Source of the DNA: Comamonas koreensis
Lineage (GTDB): Bacteria; Pseudomonadota; Gammaproteobacteria; Burkholderiales; Burkholderiaceae_C
DNA: 64,000 nucleotides
Assembly: GCF_021026195.1 (NCBI RefSeq)
Contig: NZ_JAJNCT010000014.1
Coordinates: 1-64,000, forward strand
Direction: 5' to 3'
Under the pieces are notes generated by a model that worked only from the letters and a program-made list of their open reading frames with translations, ran no database searches and was not told where the DNA came from. Shown piece by piece: positions 9,052-18,250 of the stretch. The number at the start of each line of letters is the position of its first letter. The first letter of the stretch is position 1. The position numbers and the translations under genes are program-made.

Positions 9052-9149
9052 GTCTTGTCTCCTGGTGCGGGCAGCCAAGGGGGCCTGGCTGCTGCGGCTG
9101 CGCCGGCCTTTTCTGGTGGGGCCGTGCGCGTACCGGGCGGGTGTTGGTG

Positions 9150-10802
9150 TTAGCTGGCGACGGGTGCCGTCGGCAGTTGGTAGCCCTTGAACTGCTCGCG
9201 CAGCCGGGTCTTGAGCAGCTTGCCGGTGGCCGTGTGGGGCAGCTCATCGACAAACTCCACCGCATCGGGCAGCCACCAGCGCGCCAGCCGGTCCTTCATA
9301 AAGTCCAGCACTTCCTGGCCGCTCACATCGGTGCCGGGCTTGCGCACGATGACCAGCAGCGGGCGCTCCTGCCAGCGCTCGTGGTGTACGCCGATGACGG
9401 CGGCTTCCTTGACGGCGGGGTGGGCCAGCGCCAGGTTCTCGATGTCGATCGACGAGATCCATTCGCCGCCGGACTTGATGACATCCTTGGCGCGGTCGGT
9501 GATCTGTACAAAGCCCTCTTCATCAATCCGGGCCACATCGCCGGTGTTTAACCAGCCTTGCGCATCCAGCGCCGAGCCGGGCTCTTGCCCGTAATAGGCG
9601 GAGATGACCCAGGGGCCGCGCACCCGCAGCTCGCCAGGGGCTGGGTCGCCGGGCGGCAGTTGCTGGCCCTCGTCATTGAAGATGGCCACATCCACGCCAT
9701 ACATGGGCCGGCCCTGGCGGGCGCGCACATCGATGCGCTCATCGCGGGCCAGAGCCTCATGCTGGGGCAACAGGGTGCTGACGGTGGCCACCGGGCTGGT
9801 CTCGGTCATCCCCCAGGCCTGGTTGGCGGTGACGCCCAGCAGGCTGTCGAACTGGTCGATCATCGCGCGGGGCGCGGCAGAGCCGCCCATCATGATGCGT
9901 TCGAGCTTCAAGGCATCCTTGTCGCAGGCAGGCAGGCTTTCCACATACTGCAAAAAGCCCATCCAGACGGTGGGAACGCCCAGCGAGAAGGTGCAGCCCT
10001 CATCGCGCATCAGCTGGTACAGCGCCTTGCCGCTCAAATCCGGCCCGGGCAGCACCAGCTTGGCGCCGCACATGGCGCTGGCATAGGGCAGGCCCCAGGC
10101 GTTGACATGGAACATCGGCACGGTGAGCAGCACGCAATCGCGGGCGCGCAGGGCCAGGCCATCGGCAGCGCAGACCACCCAGGAATGCAGAACCGTAGAG
10201 CGGTGGCTGTAGAGCACGCCCTTGGGGTTGCCGGTGGTGCCCGAGGTGTAGCACAGCGATGAGGCGCTGTCTTCGGCCAGCTCGGGCCAGTCAAAATCGC
10301 CGGCGTCCTCGGCCACCAGGTCCTCGTAGCACAGCAGCGGGGCGGGCAGGTCCATGGCCGGCATCTGGCCAGGCTGGCACAGCGCCACATAGGCCTTCAC
10401 CGTTTTGAGGCTGGGCGCCAGTTCGGCCACCAGGCCGGCAAAGCTCAGGTCAAAGAACACATAATCATCGGCCGCGTGGTTGATGATGTAGCGGATCTGG
10501 TCGGCAAACAGGCGCGGGTTGACGGTGTGCAGCACCGCACCGACGCCCGATACGGCGTAGTACAGCTCCAGATGGCGGTGCGTGTTCCAGGCCAGGGTAG
10601 CCACGCGTGCACCGCTGGCCATGCCCTGGCGCAGCAAGGCGGCGGCCAGGCGCCGAGAGCGCTGGGACACGGTCAGCCAGTTCGAGCGCGTGAGCTCGCC
10701 ATCCGGCGTGCGGGAGACGACTTCCACCTGGGGATGAAAGCGTGCTGCATGTTCCAGCAAGCCTGAAATCCGCAGCGCGCGCTGCTGCATTAGCCCTTGC
10801 AT
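9150..10802 (-). CDS. AMP-forming acyl-CoA synthetase (fatty acid/organic acid CoA ligase)
   Basis: A 550-residue ANL-superfamily ligase with the AMP motif [11 protein letters not shown], the A5 segment [11 protein letters not shown](V)ARID and the C-terminal lysine region [12 protein letters not shown]. Overall layout ([23 protein letters not shown]) matches the medium/long-chain AlkK/FadD-like group. It activates a carboxylic acid to its CoA thioester via an acyl-adenylate. The start follows AAGGAG with short spacing. It is the first gene of the leftward operon; a perfect palindrome lies 24 bases upstream of its ATG. In context it should activate the ring-opened acid for the beta-oxidation enzymes encoded on the other arm. 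Confidence 0.88.
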   Translation of the reverse strand: MQGLMQQRALRISGLLEHAARFHPQVEVVSRTPDGELTRSNWLTVSQRSRRLAAALLRQGMASGARVATLAWNTHRHLELYYAVSGVGAVLHTVNPRLFADQIRYIINHAADDYVFFDLSFAGLVAELAPSLKTVKAYVALCQPGQMPAMDLPAPLLCYEDLVAEDAGDFDWPELAEDSASSLCYTSGTTGNPKGVLYSHRSTVLHSWVVCAADGLALRARDCVLLTVPMFHVNAWGLPYASAMCGAKLVLPGPDLSGKALYQLMRDEGCTFSLGVPTVWMGFLQYVESLPACDKDALKLERIMMGGSAAPRAMIDQFDSLLGVTANQAWGMTETSPVATVSTLLPQHEALARDERIDVRARQGRPMYGVDVAIFNDEGQQLPPGDPAPGELRVRGPWVISAYYGQEPGSALDAQGWLNTGDVARIDEEGFVQITDRAKDVIKSGGEWISSIDIENLALAHPAVKEAAVIGVHHERWQERPLLVIVRKPGTDVSGQEVLDFMKDRLARWWLPDAVEFVDELPHTATGKLLKTRLREQFKGYQLPTAPVAS

Positions 10803-10825
10803 GTTGCTCCTTGTTTTGTTTTATA

Positions 10826-10841
10826 TACCTGTCGGCAGGTA
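10826..10841. promoter_or_regulatory. palindromic operator 1 of the divergent catabolic promoter region
   Basis: TACCTGTCGGCAGGTA is a perfect 6-4-6 inverted repeat 24 bases upstream of the ligase ATG. A second near-copy sits 104 bases away. The size and symmetry are typical of a TetR-family dimer site; the regulator is not next to it. Position suggests repression of the leftward operon. Confidence 0.6.
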
Positions 10842-10929
10842 AAAAGTTTAGCAGCCGCAGCAGCGCTGCAAGCTCGGGATTACCCTGGACTTGTCCCCTC
10901 CAAAACGCTTGCGGGGAAACCCTGTTGTT

Positions 10930-10945
10930 TACCGGTCGGCAAGTA
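10930..10945. promoter_or_regulatory. palindromic operator 2 of the divergent catabolic promoter region
   Basis: TACCGGTCGGCAAGTA matches operator 1 at 14 of 16 positions and keeps the GTCGGCA core. It lies 111 bases upstream of the monooxygenase ATG, at a spacing from operator 1 of 104 bases, close to ten helical turns, so both sites face the same side of the DNA. Likely bound by the same dimeric regulator to control the rightward arm. Confidence 0.55.
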
Positions 10946-11056
10946 GGCATGATGCAGCGAGAACAAGGCGGAGGCGGCCTGCCATCCCCTATCGAGCCGG
11001 TGCCCCGCTGCGGTGTGGCGGGGCGGCCGGCACCAGCCAGCAGGAGACGAAGAGCA

Positions 11057-12715
11057 ATGGACAATCACACAATCCACCAAGTGGATGCGGTCATCGTGGG
11101 CGCCGGTTTTGGCGGTCTGTGCGCAGTGCACAAGTTCCGGGAGATGGGGCTGAAAATCCAGGCCTTTGAGGCCGGCGGCGATGTGGGCGGCGTCTGGTAC
11201 TGGAACCGCTACCCCGGCGCGCGGGTGGACCTGCCCAGCATCGACTACAGCTTCTCCTTCTCGCCTGAGATCGAGCAGGAATGGACCTGGTCCGAGCAGT
11301 TTGCCGCCCAGCCCGAGCTGATGCACTACTTCAACTTTGTCGCCGAGCGGCTGGACTTGCGCAAGCACTACCAGTTCAATACCCGCGTCGACAGCGCCCG
11401 CTGGGACGAGGCACGCCAGCTGTGGGTGGTGCGCACCAACCGGGGCGAATGCTATGAGGCGCGTTACTGCATCATGGCGACCGGCCCGCTGTCGGTACCC
11501 AAGGAGCCCGAGATTGAAGGTATTGAGCGCTTTGGCGGGCAGATCCTGCGTGCGGCGCGCTGGCCGCATGAGCCCGTGGATTTCAGTGGCAAGCGCGTGG
11601 GCGTGATCGGCACCGGATCGACGGGTATCCAGATCGTGCAGGAAGTGGGCAAGCAGGCCTGCGAGCTGTTTGTCTTTCAGCGCACGCCGAGCTTTACGAT
11701 GCCGATGCGCAATGTGCCGCTGGAGCCCGCGTACGTGGCCGAAGTCAAGCGCCACTATGCCGGCATCCGCGAGCTGGCACGCAACAGCAATGTGGGCGGC
11801 GTGCGGCCGCAGTCAAGCCGCCCGTTTTTCAGCGTGACGCCAGCGCAGCGCCGGGCGCTGCTGGAAGATGCCTGGCTGCAAGGCGGCCTGGCGATGCTGG
11901 GCACCTTTGCCGACCTGATGCAGAACGAGCAGGCCAACGAGGAAGTGGCCGAGTTTGTGCGCGGCAAGATTGGCGAGGCGGTAGATGACCCTGCCACCGC
12001 CGAGGCGCTGAAGCCGCGCGGCTACCCCATCTTTGCCCGCCGCCCCTGCCTGGACACCGGCTACTACGAAACCTACAACCAGCCCCATGTGCATCTGCGC
12101 GACTGCATCAGCGACCCCATCGTGTCTATCACTGAGAAGGGCGTGCGCACGCAATCGGGCGAGGTGGAGCTGGATGTGCTGATCTTTGCAACCGGCTACG
12201 ACGGCCTGACCGGCGCGCTGCTGGCCTTTGAGGTGGAAGGGCGCGACGGCCTGACGGTGCAGCAGAAGTGGAAGGAGGGCGCGACCTCATGCCTGGGCAT
12301 CATGATGCATGGCTTCCCCAATTTGTTCATGACCACCGGGCCCAATGGCCCATCGGCCCTGGCCAATGTGGTGCGCACCAGCGAGAACGATGTGGACTGG
12401 ACGGCCGCTGCCATCCGCCACATGCAGGCCCAGGGTTTCAGCAGCATCGAGCCCAGCGCGCAAGAGGAGCAGGCCTGGATGGACCTGGTCCATTCGCTGG
12501 CGCCGCGCACCTTGCTGTCCAAGGCCAAGACCTGGTATGTGGGCGCAAATGTGCAGGGCAAGGCCCCGGGGCTGACCATGTTTACCGGGGGCTTCCAGAA
12601 GTACCGTGAGCACTGCAACGCCGCCATCCAGAAGGGCTTTAGCGGCTACCACTTTGCGCAGAAGCGCGGACGCGCGGCAGACGCCAGCGCAACAGTGGAA
12701 AACGCCGCGCACTGA
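11057..12715 (+). CDS. Baeyer-Villiger-type flavin monooxygenase
   Basis: A 552-residue class B flavoprotein monooxygenase. It has a FAD Rossmann motif GAGFGG (15-20), GGVWYWNRYPGARVD (44-58) and the NADPH motif GTGSTG (185-190), with ATGY near residue 390. It would insert oxygen next to a ketone to make an ester or lactone using NADPH and O2. The family fingerprint FxGxxxHxxxW is present as FGGQILRAARW (159-169), with Arg165 replacing the conserved His. The start has GGAG 10 bases upstream. It heads the rightward arm, followed by beta-oxidation genes. Length and motifs fit cyclohexanone/steroid-type enzymes; the substrate is unknown. Confidence 0.88.
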   Translation: MDNHTIHQVDAVIVGAGFGGLCAVHKFREMGLKIQAFEAGGDVGGVWYWNRYPGARVDLPSIDYSFSFSPEIEQEWTWSEQFAAQPELMHYFNFVAERLDLRKHYQFNTRVDSARWDEARQLWVVRTNRGECYEARYCIMATGPLSVPKEPEIEGIERFGGQILRAARWPHEPVDFSGKRVGVIGTGSTGIQIVQEVGKQACELFVFQRTPSFTMPMRNVPLEPAYVAEVKRHYAGIRELARNSNVGGVRPQSSRPFFSVTPAQRRALLEDAWLQGGLAMLGTFADLMQNEQANEEVAEFVRGKIGEAVDDPATAEALKPRGYPIFARRPCLDTGYYETYNQPHVHLRDCISDPIVSITEKGVRTQSGEVELDVLIFATGYDGLTGALLAFEVEGRDGLTVQQKWKEGATSCLGIMMHGFPNLFMTTGPNGPSALANVVRTSENDVDWTAAAIRHMQAQGFSSIEPSAQEEQAWMDLVHSLAPRTLLSKAKTWYVGANVQGKAPGLTMFTGGFQKYREHCNAAIQKGFSGYHFAQKRGRAADASATVENAAH

Positions 12716-12820
12716 TACCCTGGGTTTGCAAGTCCCTGACAGGCCAAGCGGTCTTCGGGGGCTGTGCCTGCCTGCGCCCTGCAGTTGGGCATTTTTATCT
12801 TCCACCAAGAGCTGCCAGCC

Positions 12821-14926
12821 ATGAGCAACGTCACCTTTCACAGCGCAGACGGGATAGGCCGTATCTGCATCTCCCACCCGCCATTGAACCTGTTCTCGCA
12901 CAGCCTGCTGACGGGGCTGAGCGCCGCGCTGGCGCAGTTTGAGGCCGATGCCTCGCTGCCGCTGCTGCTGATCTATTGCGAGGGCCAGTCTTTTGTGGCG
13001 GGCGCGGACATTGCCGAGTTCAACAACCCGGCCTTTTCTGCCGAGGCCATCAATGCGCTGCTCAACCGCATCGAGGCCCAGACGCGCCCTGTGGTGGTGG
13101 CCTTGCATGGCACGGTGCTGGGCGCCGGCATGGAGCTGGCCCTGGCCTGCCACTACCGCGTGGCACAACAGGGCACCAGGCTGGGCCTGCCCGAGGTGAA
13201 GCTGGGCATTCTGCCCGGCGCAGGCGGCACCCAGCGCCTGCCGCGCCTGGTGGGCGCAACGCTGGCGCTGGACCTGATGCTGAGCGGCCGCCCGGTGCCC
13301 GCGCAAGAGGCGCTGGCCAGCGGCATCGTCGATGCGGTGGAAGAGGGCGAGCCGCTGGCGTTGGGCCTGGCCTTTGGCCGCCAGCTGCTGGCCAAAGGCG
13401 GCCAGCTGCGCCGCCTGAGCGCGCAAACTGCCCCGCCCGGGGAGCACAGCCAGGCCATTGCATCAGCGCTGGAGGCTGCGCGCAAGAGCCCGCAGTACCC
13501 CGCCAAGGAGGCCATTGTGCAGTGCGTGCAGCAGGCGCTGACGGCTGACTTTGCCAGCGGCGCCCGCGCTGAGGCGGATGCCTTCAAACGCTTGCTGCCA
13601 TCGGCGCAGTCGCGCGCACTGCGCCATCTGTTTTTTGCACAACGCCGCAGCCGGCAGATTCCGGGTCTGGAGCGGCAGGTGCCGGCCGGCAAGATCGAGC
13701 AGGTGGGCATTCTGGGGGCCGGCACCATGGGCAGCGGCATTGCGATGTGCTTTTTGAATGCCGGCATCCGCACCGTGCTGGTGGATGCCGCAGCTGCCGG
13801 GCTGGAGCGCGGGCTGCAGCTGATTCGCTCGACCTACGAAGCCCAGGTGGCCAAGGGCCGCATGGCTGCCGAACAGGCCAGTGCGCGCCTGGCCTTGCTG
13901 ACTACCTCACTGGACGACCAGGCGCTGGCGCCCTGCGACCTGGTGATCGAGGCGGTGTTTGAAGACATGGCCCTGAAACTGCAGGTCTGCCGCCGTTTGG
14001 GCGAGGTCTGCAAACCCGGCGCCATCATCGCCAGCAATACCTCGACCCTGGATGTGGATGCGCTGGCTCAAGCTACAGGACGGCCTACCGATGTGGTGGG
14101 CATGCACTTCTTCAGCCCGGCCAACATCATGCGTTTGCTGGAGGTGGTGCGCGGCGCGCAAACCGCCCCGCAGGTACTCAAGACCGTCATCGACCTGGCC
14201 GGCAAGATCGGCAAGACGCCGGTGGTATCAGGCGTCTGCTTTGGCTTTATTGGCAACCGCATGGCCGAGGTCTACCTGCGCGAGGCCGAGTTCTTGCTGA
14301 TGGAAGGCGCAAGCCCCGCACAGATTGACGAGGCGGTGCAGGCGCTGGGCCTGGCGATGGGCCCTTGCCGCATGCTGGACATGGCCGGGCTCGATGTGGG
14401 CGCCAAGACGGTCATCGAATGCGACAAGGCCGGCGGCCTGCCGCCCGATGCCAGCTACCGCGCAGTGGTGCGCAAGATGTTTGAACTGGGCCGCTTTGGC
14501 CAAAAAAGCGGCCTGGGCTACTACCGCTACGAGGGCCGCCAAGCGCTGCCCGACCCTGAGGCCGGCCGCATTGCGGCCGAGCTGGCGCAGGCGCATGGCA
14601 TTGCCCAGCGCAGTGATATTGCGGCGCAGGAGATCGTGGAGCGCCTTCTGTACAGCATGGTCAACGAGGGCTGCAAGATTCTGGACGAGGGCATTGCCTA
14701 CCGCGCCAGCGATATCGATGTGGTCTGGGCGGCCGGCTATGGCTTTCCGGATTTTCGGGGTGGGCCCATGTTCATGGCCGAGGAGATTGGCCTGGCGCAG
14801 ATCGTGGAGCGGCTGGAGCACCAGGCCACAACGCGCGGCAACCGCTATGGCTACTGGACGGTATCGCCGCTGCTGCAGCGGCTGGCCGCACAGCGCCAGG
14901 GCTTTGACAGCCTGCAAGCCGCCTGA
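12821..14926 (+). CDS. bifunctional enoyl-CoA hydratase/3-hydroxyacyl-CoA dehydrogenase
   Basis: A 701-residue FadB/FadJ-type fusion. The N-terminal crotonase domain shows the oxyanion-hole segment GQSFVAGADI, LGAGMELALACHYR and GLPEVKLGILPGAGGTQR with the two catalytic Glu. The dehydrogenase domain begins near residue 298 with GILGAGTMGSGIA and contains VVGMHFFSPANIMRLLEV with the catalytic His, followed by two C-terminal HAD domains. It catalyses hydration and NAD-dependent oxidation in beta-oxidation. The ATG at 12821 is chosen because the protein begins the family pattern there; the ribosome site is weak. It lies 105 bases after the monooxygenase and 42 before the thiolase. Confidence 0.92.
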   Translation: MSNVTFHSADGIGRICISHPPLNLFSHSLLTGLSAALAQFEADASLPLLLIYCEGQSFVAGADIAEFNNPAFSAEAINALLNRIEAQTRPVVVALHGTVLGAGMELALACHYRVAQQGTRLGLPEVKLGILPGAGGTQRLPRLVGATLALDLMLSGRPVPAQEALASGIVDAVEEGEPLALGLAFGRQLLAKGGQLRRLSAQTAPPGEHSQAIASALEAARKSPQYPAKEAIVQCVQQALTADFASGARAEADAFKRLLPSAQSRALRHLFFAQRRSRQIPGLERQVPAGKIEQVGILGAGTMGSGIAMCFLNAGIRTVLVDAAAAGLERGLQLIRSTYEAQVAKGRMAAEQASARLALLTTSLDDQALAPCDLVIEAVFEDMALKLQVCRRLGEVCKPGAIIASNTSTLDVDALAQATGRPTDVVGMHFFSPANIMRLLEVVRGAQTAPQVLKTVIDLAGKIGKTPVVSGVCFGFIGNRMAEVYLREAEFLLMEGASPAQIDEAVQALGLAMGPCRMLDMAGLDVGAKTVIECDKAGGLPPDASYRAVVRKMFELGRFGQKSGLGYYRYEGRQALPDPEAGRIAAELAQAHGIAQRSDIAAQEIVERLLYSMVNEGCKILDEGIAYRASDIDVVWAAGYGFPDFRGGPMFMAEEIGLAQIVERLEHQATTRGNRYGYWTVSPLLQRLAAQRQGFDSLQAA

Positions 14927-14968
14927 AGGCACGAAGACCGAAACCCATCAACATCTGAGAGCACCGCC

Positions 14969-16153
14969 ATGAAAGACGCCGTCATTGTTTCCACCGCCCG
15001 CACGGGCATCGGCCGGGCCTACAAGGGCTCGCTCAACCACACCCGCTCGCCCCACATGATGGGCCACACTATCCAGCACGCGGTGGCGCGCGCCGGGGTG
15101 GACCCGGCGGAGGTGGACGATGTCGTGGTCGGCTGCGTGCTGACGGCGGGCACGGCCGGCATGAACCTGGCACGCAATGCCTTGCTGGCCGCAGGCCTGC
15201 CGATGAGCGTGGCCGGGCAGACGATAGACCGGCAATGCGCGTCGGGCCTGATGGCGATTGCCACCGCAGCCAAGCAGGTGCTGGTCGATGGCATGCAGGT
15301 GGTGGTGGCGGGCGGCTGCGACAACATCACGGCCGTGCAAACCCCCTATATGGAATGGGCCAGCCGCGAGCGCGACCCAGCCGTTATCGCCCATGCAGCC
15401 CATGCCTATATGCCGATGCTGCAAACGGCCGAGCATGTGGCGCGTAAGTACCGCATCAGCCGCGAGGCCCAGGATGCCTATGCGCTGGAGTCGCAGCTGC
15501 GCACCGCGCGCGCCCAGGCCGCCGGCCTGTTCGACCGCGAGATCGTGCCCTTCAGCACCCAGATGGCGGTGACCGACAAGCTCACCAAGGAAGTCAGCCT
15601 GCAGGACGTGACCCTGGCCCGCGACGAAGGCAACCGCCCCGACACCAGCCTGGAAGGGCTGGCCGCCCTCAAGCCGGTGATCGAGGGCGGCGTCATCACC
15701 GCCGGCAATGCCAGCCAGCTGTCGGATGGCGCCTCGGCCTGCGTGGTCATGGATTCGGCGCTGGCCGAGCGCCGGGGCCTGGAGGTGCTGGGCATTTACC
15801 GGGGCATGGCGGTAGCAGGATGCGCACCGGAAGAGATGGGCATCGGCCCCATCTATGCGATCCCCAAGCTGCTGGCCCAGCACGGGCTGGGCGTGCAGGA
15901 CATTGGCCTGTGGGAGCTGAACGAGGCCTTTGCCTGCCAGGCACTGTACTGCCGCGACCAGCTGGGCATCGATCCTGAGCGCTTCAATGTCAACGGCGGC
16001 GGCATCTCCATCGGCCACCCCTATGGCATGACGGGCGCCCGCATCGCCAGCCACGCCTTGCTGGAAGGCCAGCGCCGGGGTGTGCGCTATGTGGTGGCCA
16101 CCATGTGCGTGGGCGGTGGGATGGGGGCTGCTGCGTTGTTTGAGGTTGCGTGA
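14969..16153 (+). CDS. acetyl-CoA C-acyltransferase (thiolase)
   Basis: A 394-residue thiolase: nucleophile Cys90 in [19 protein letters not shown], the His loop [16 protein letters not shown], and the second catalytic Cys in [10 protein letters not shown]. It cleaves 3-ketoacyl-CoA with CoA to acetyl-CoA and a shortened acyl-CoA. It is transcribed with the FadB-like gene before it and the acyl-CoA dehydrogenase after it (1 base gap), completing a local beta-oxidation set. Confidence 0.92.
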   Translation: MKDAVIVSTARTGIGRAYKGSLNHTRSPHMMGHTIQHAVARAGVDPAEVDDVVVGCVLTAGTAGMNLARNALLAAGLPMSVAGQTIDRQCASGLMAIATAAKQVLVDGMQVVVAGGCDNITAVQTPYMEWASRERDPAVIAHAAHAYMPMLQTAEHVARKYRISREAQDAYALESQLRTARAQAAGLFDREIVPFSTQMAVTDKLTKEVSLQDVTLARDEGNRPDTSLEGLAALKPVIEGGVITAGNASQLSDGASACVVMDSALAERRGLEVLGIYRGMAVAGCAPEEMGIGPIYAIPKLLAQHGLGVQDIGLWELNEAFACQALYCRDQLGIDPERFNVNGGGISIGHPYGMTGARIASHALLEGQRRGVRYVVATMCVGGGMGAAALFEVA

Positions 16154-16154
16154 G

Positions 16155-17954
16155 ATGCAACTCGACTACGCCAGCATCCGCCAGACCCTGGATTTCTTGC
16201 TCTACGACTGGCTAGAGGTAGAAGCGCTCAGCCGCCATGCACGCTATGCCGGCCACGACCGCCAGACCTATGGCGCTGTGCTGGACATGTGCGAGCGCCT
16301 GGCCGCCGACAAGTTTGAGCCCTTCAACCGCCTGGTCGACCAGCAGGAGCCGCATTTTGACGGCCAGCACCTGCACCTGCCCGACTGCACTCCGGCGGCA
16401 TGCGCCGCCTATGCCGAATCGGGCATGCTGGCGGCATCGCACGACTACGAGGTAGGCGGCATGCAGCTGCCCTGCGTGGTCGATATGGCGGCCAACAGCA
16501 TGGTCTCGGCCGCCAGCATTGCCCTCAAGGCCTATTCGATGCTGACAGCAGCCAATGCCGGCCTGCTGATGGCCCATGGCACGCCGGCACAGCAAAAGGC
16601 CTTTGCGCTGCCCCAGCTGCAAGGCCGCTTTTTTGGCACGATGAACCTCAGCGAGCCGCAGGCCGGCTCCAGCCTGTCGGACATCACGACGCGTGCCGTG
16701 CCCGATGGTGGTGATTATGCCGACGACTCACTGGGCCCGCGCTACCGGCTGACAGGCCGCAAGATGTGGATCTCTGGCGGCGAGCATGCGATGGGCGAGA
16801 ACATCGTCCACCTGGTGCTGGCCAAGGTGCCAGACGACAGCGGCCAACTGCCCGCAGGCGTGGGCGGCATCTCGCTGTTCATCGTGCCCAAGGTTTTGGT
16901 CGATACCGAAGGCCGGGTGACCGGCGAGCGCAACGACATTGCACTGGCCGGGCTGAACCACAAGCTCGGCTACCGGGGCACCGTCAACACCTTGCTGCAC
17001 TATGGCGAGCAGGGCGGGGCCATAGGCTACCGCGTGGGCGCGCTGGGCGCGGGCCTGCAGTGCATGTTCCACATGATGAACGAGGCCCGCATCCAGGTGG
17101 GCCTGGGCGCCACGATGCTGGGCTACGCCGGCTACCTGCAATCACGCGACTATGCCCGCCAGCGCCCCCAGGGCCGCCCGGTGGCTGCCGGCCAGAAGGT
17201 GCTGAAGAACGCGCAGCAGCCCCAGGTGCCGATTGCCGAGCATGCCGATGTCAAACGCATGCTGCTGGCGCAAAAAAGCTATGCCGAAGGGGCGCTGGCG
17301 CTGCAGCTGTACTGCGCCAGGCTGGTCGACACCCAGCGCGCCGGCGCGCCGCAGCAGGCCGATGCCGCCCAGTTGCTGCTGCAGGTGCTCACCCCCATCG
17401 CCAAGAGCTGGCCCAGCCAGTGGTGCCAGGAGGGCAACAGCCTCGCCATCCAGGTGCTGGGCGGCTATGGCTACACGCGCGACTACGCGGTAGAGCAGCA
17501 CTGGCGCGACAACCGGCTCAACATGATCCATGAAGGCACCCACGGCATCCAGGCCCTCGACCTGCTAGGCCGCAAACTGCGCATGGACGGCGGCGCCGCC
17601 TGGGCCTTGCTGCACGCCGAGATTGCACAAACCGCCGCCGCTGCCAGAACGGTCCCCGCATGCGCCCCCTGGGCCGACCGCCTGGCCACCGCCACCGAAA
17701 CTCTGCAAGCCGCCACCGATGCCGCCTGGTCCAGCGGCAACGCCCAACTGGCCCTCGCCAACGCCACCGCCTATATGACGGCCTTCGGCCATGTCACCTT
17801 GGCCTGGCTGTGGCTGGATGTCGCTGTCAAAGCGCATGCAAGCATGCCAGCTGCCGATGCCGGGCAGCTGGCCTTTTTGCAGGGCAAGCTCGATTGCGCG
17901 CGCTATTTTACGCGTACGAGCTGCCGCTGGTGCAGGCCTGGCTGGCGCCGGTGA
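16155..17954 (+). CDS. acyl-CoA dehydrogenase, C-terminus frameshifted
   Basis: A 599-residue acyl-CoA dehydrogenase of the long (FadE-like, ~600 residue) bacterial type: FGTMNLSEPQAGSSLSD, RLTGRKMWISGGEH, QVLGGYGYTRDYAVEQHWRDNR and IHEGTHGIQALDL with the usual catalytic Glu region. It introduces the first double bond in beta-oxidation using FAD. The last 15 residues (RTSCRWCRPGWRR) are not family-like. Reading one base out of phase after the TTTT at 17906-17909 gives YAYELPLVQAWLAPVM ending at 18001, the expected family C-terminus. So a single T has been lost, by mutation or sequencing error. The start ATG lies 1 base after the thiolase stop. Confidence 0.88.
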   Translation: MQLDYASIRQTLDFLLYDWLEVEALSRHARYAGHDRQTYGAVLDMCERLAADKFEPFNRLVDQQEPHFDGQHLHLPDCTPAACAAYAESGMLAASHDYEVGGMQLPCVVDMAANSMVSAASIALKAYSMLTAANAGLLMAHGTPAQQKAFALPQLQGRFFGTMNLSEPQAGSSLSDITTRAVPDGGDYADDSLGPRYRLTGRKMWISGGEHAMGENIVHLVLAKVPDDSGQLPAGVGGISLFIVPKVLVDTEGRVTGERNDIALAGLNHKLGYRGTVNTLLHYGEQGGAIGYRVGALGAGLQCMFHMMNEARIQVGLGATMLGYAGYLQSRDYARQRPQGRPVAAGQKVLKNAQQPQVPIAEHADVKRMLLAQKSYAEGALALQLYCARLVDTQRAGAPQQADAAQLLLQVLTPIAKSWPSQWCQEGNSLAIQVLGGYGYTRDYAVEQHWRDNRLNMIHEGTHGIQALDLLGRKLRMDGGAAWALLHAEIAQTAAAARTVPACAPWADRLATATETLQAATDAAWSSGNAQLALANATAYMTAFGHVTLAWLWLDVAVKAHASMPAADAGQLAFLQGKLDCARYFTRTSCRWCRPGWRR

Positions 17955-18250
17955 TGGCGGGGGAGGGGCTGTTTTTGGAGGTGGATGGGAGGGGGTTTTG
18001 AGGGGGCGGGAGATGCCAAAGGGCGCGTTGATGAGGAATGGCTCGGGTTGCTTCTGCAAACCGCTCTAGGACCCTATGCAAAAATCCCTGCCGTGGTCTG
18101 AACCCGGGCTTGGGGGATCCGCGTCCATCCCATTGGGCGAGGGTTTTGCAGAGGATCTTCACAGAATAGGTCAGTCACAGCACTCCCGCGTGGAGACCGC
18201 TCAATCGCATCCCGTAGGCACCGCTGCGATGAAGACCGTTTGACGGTGCT

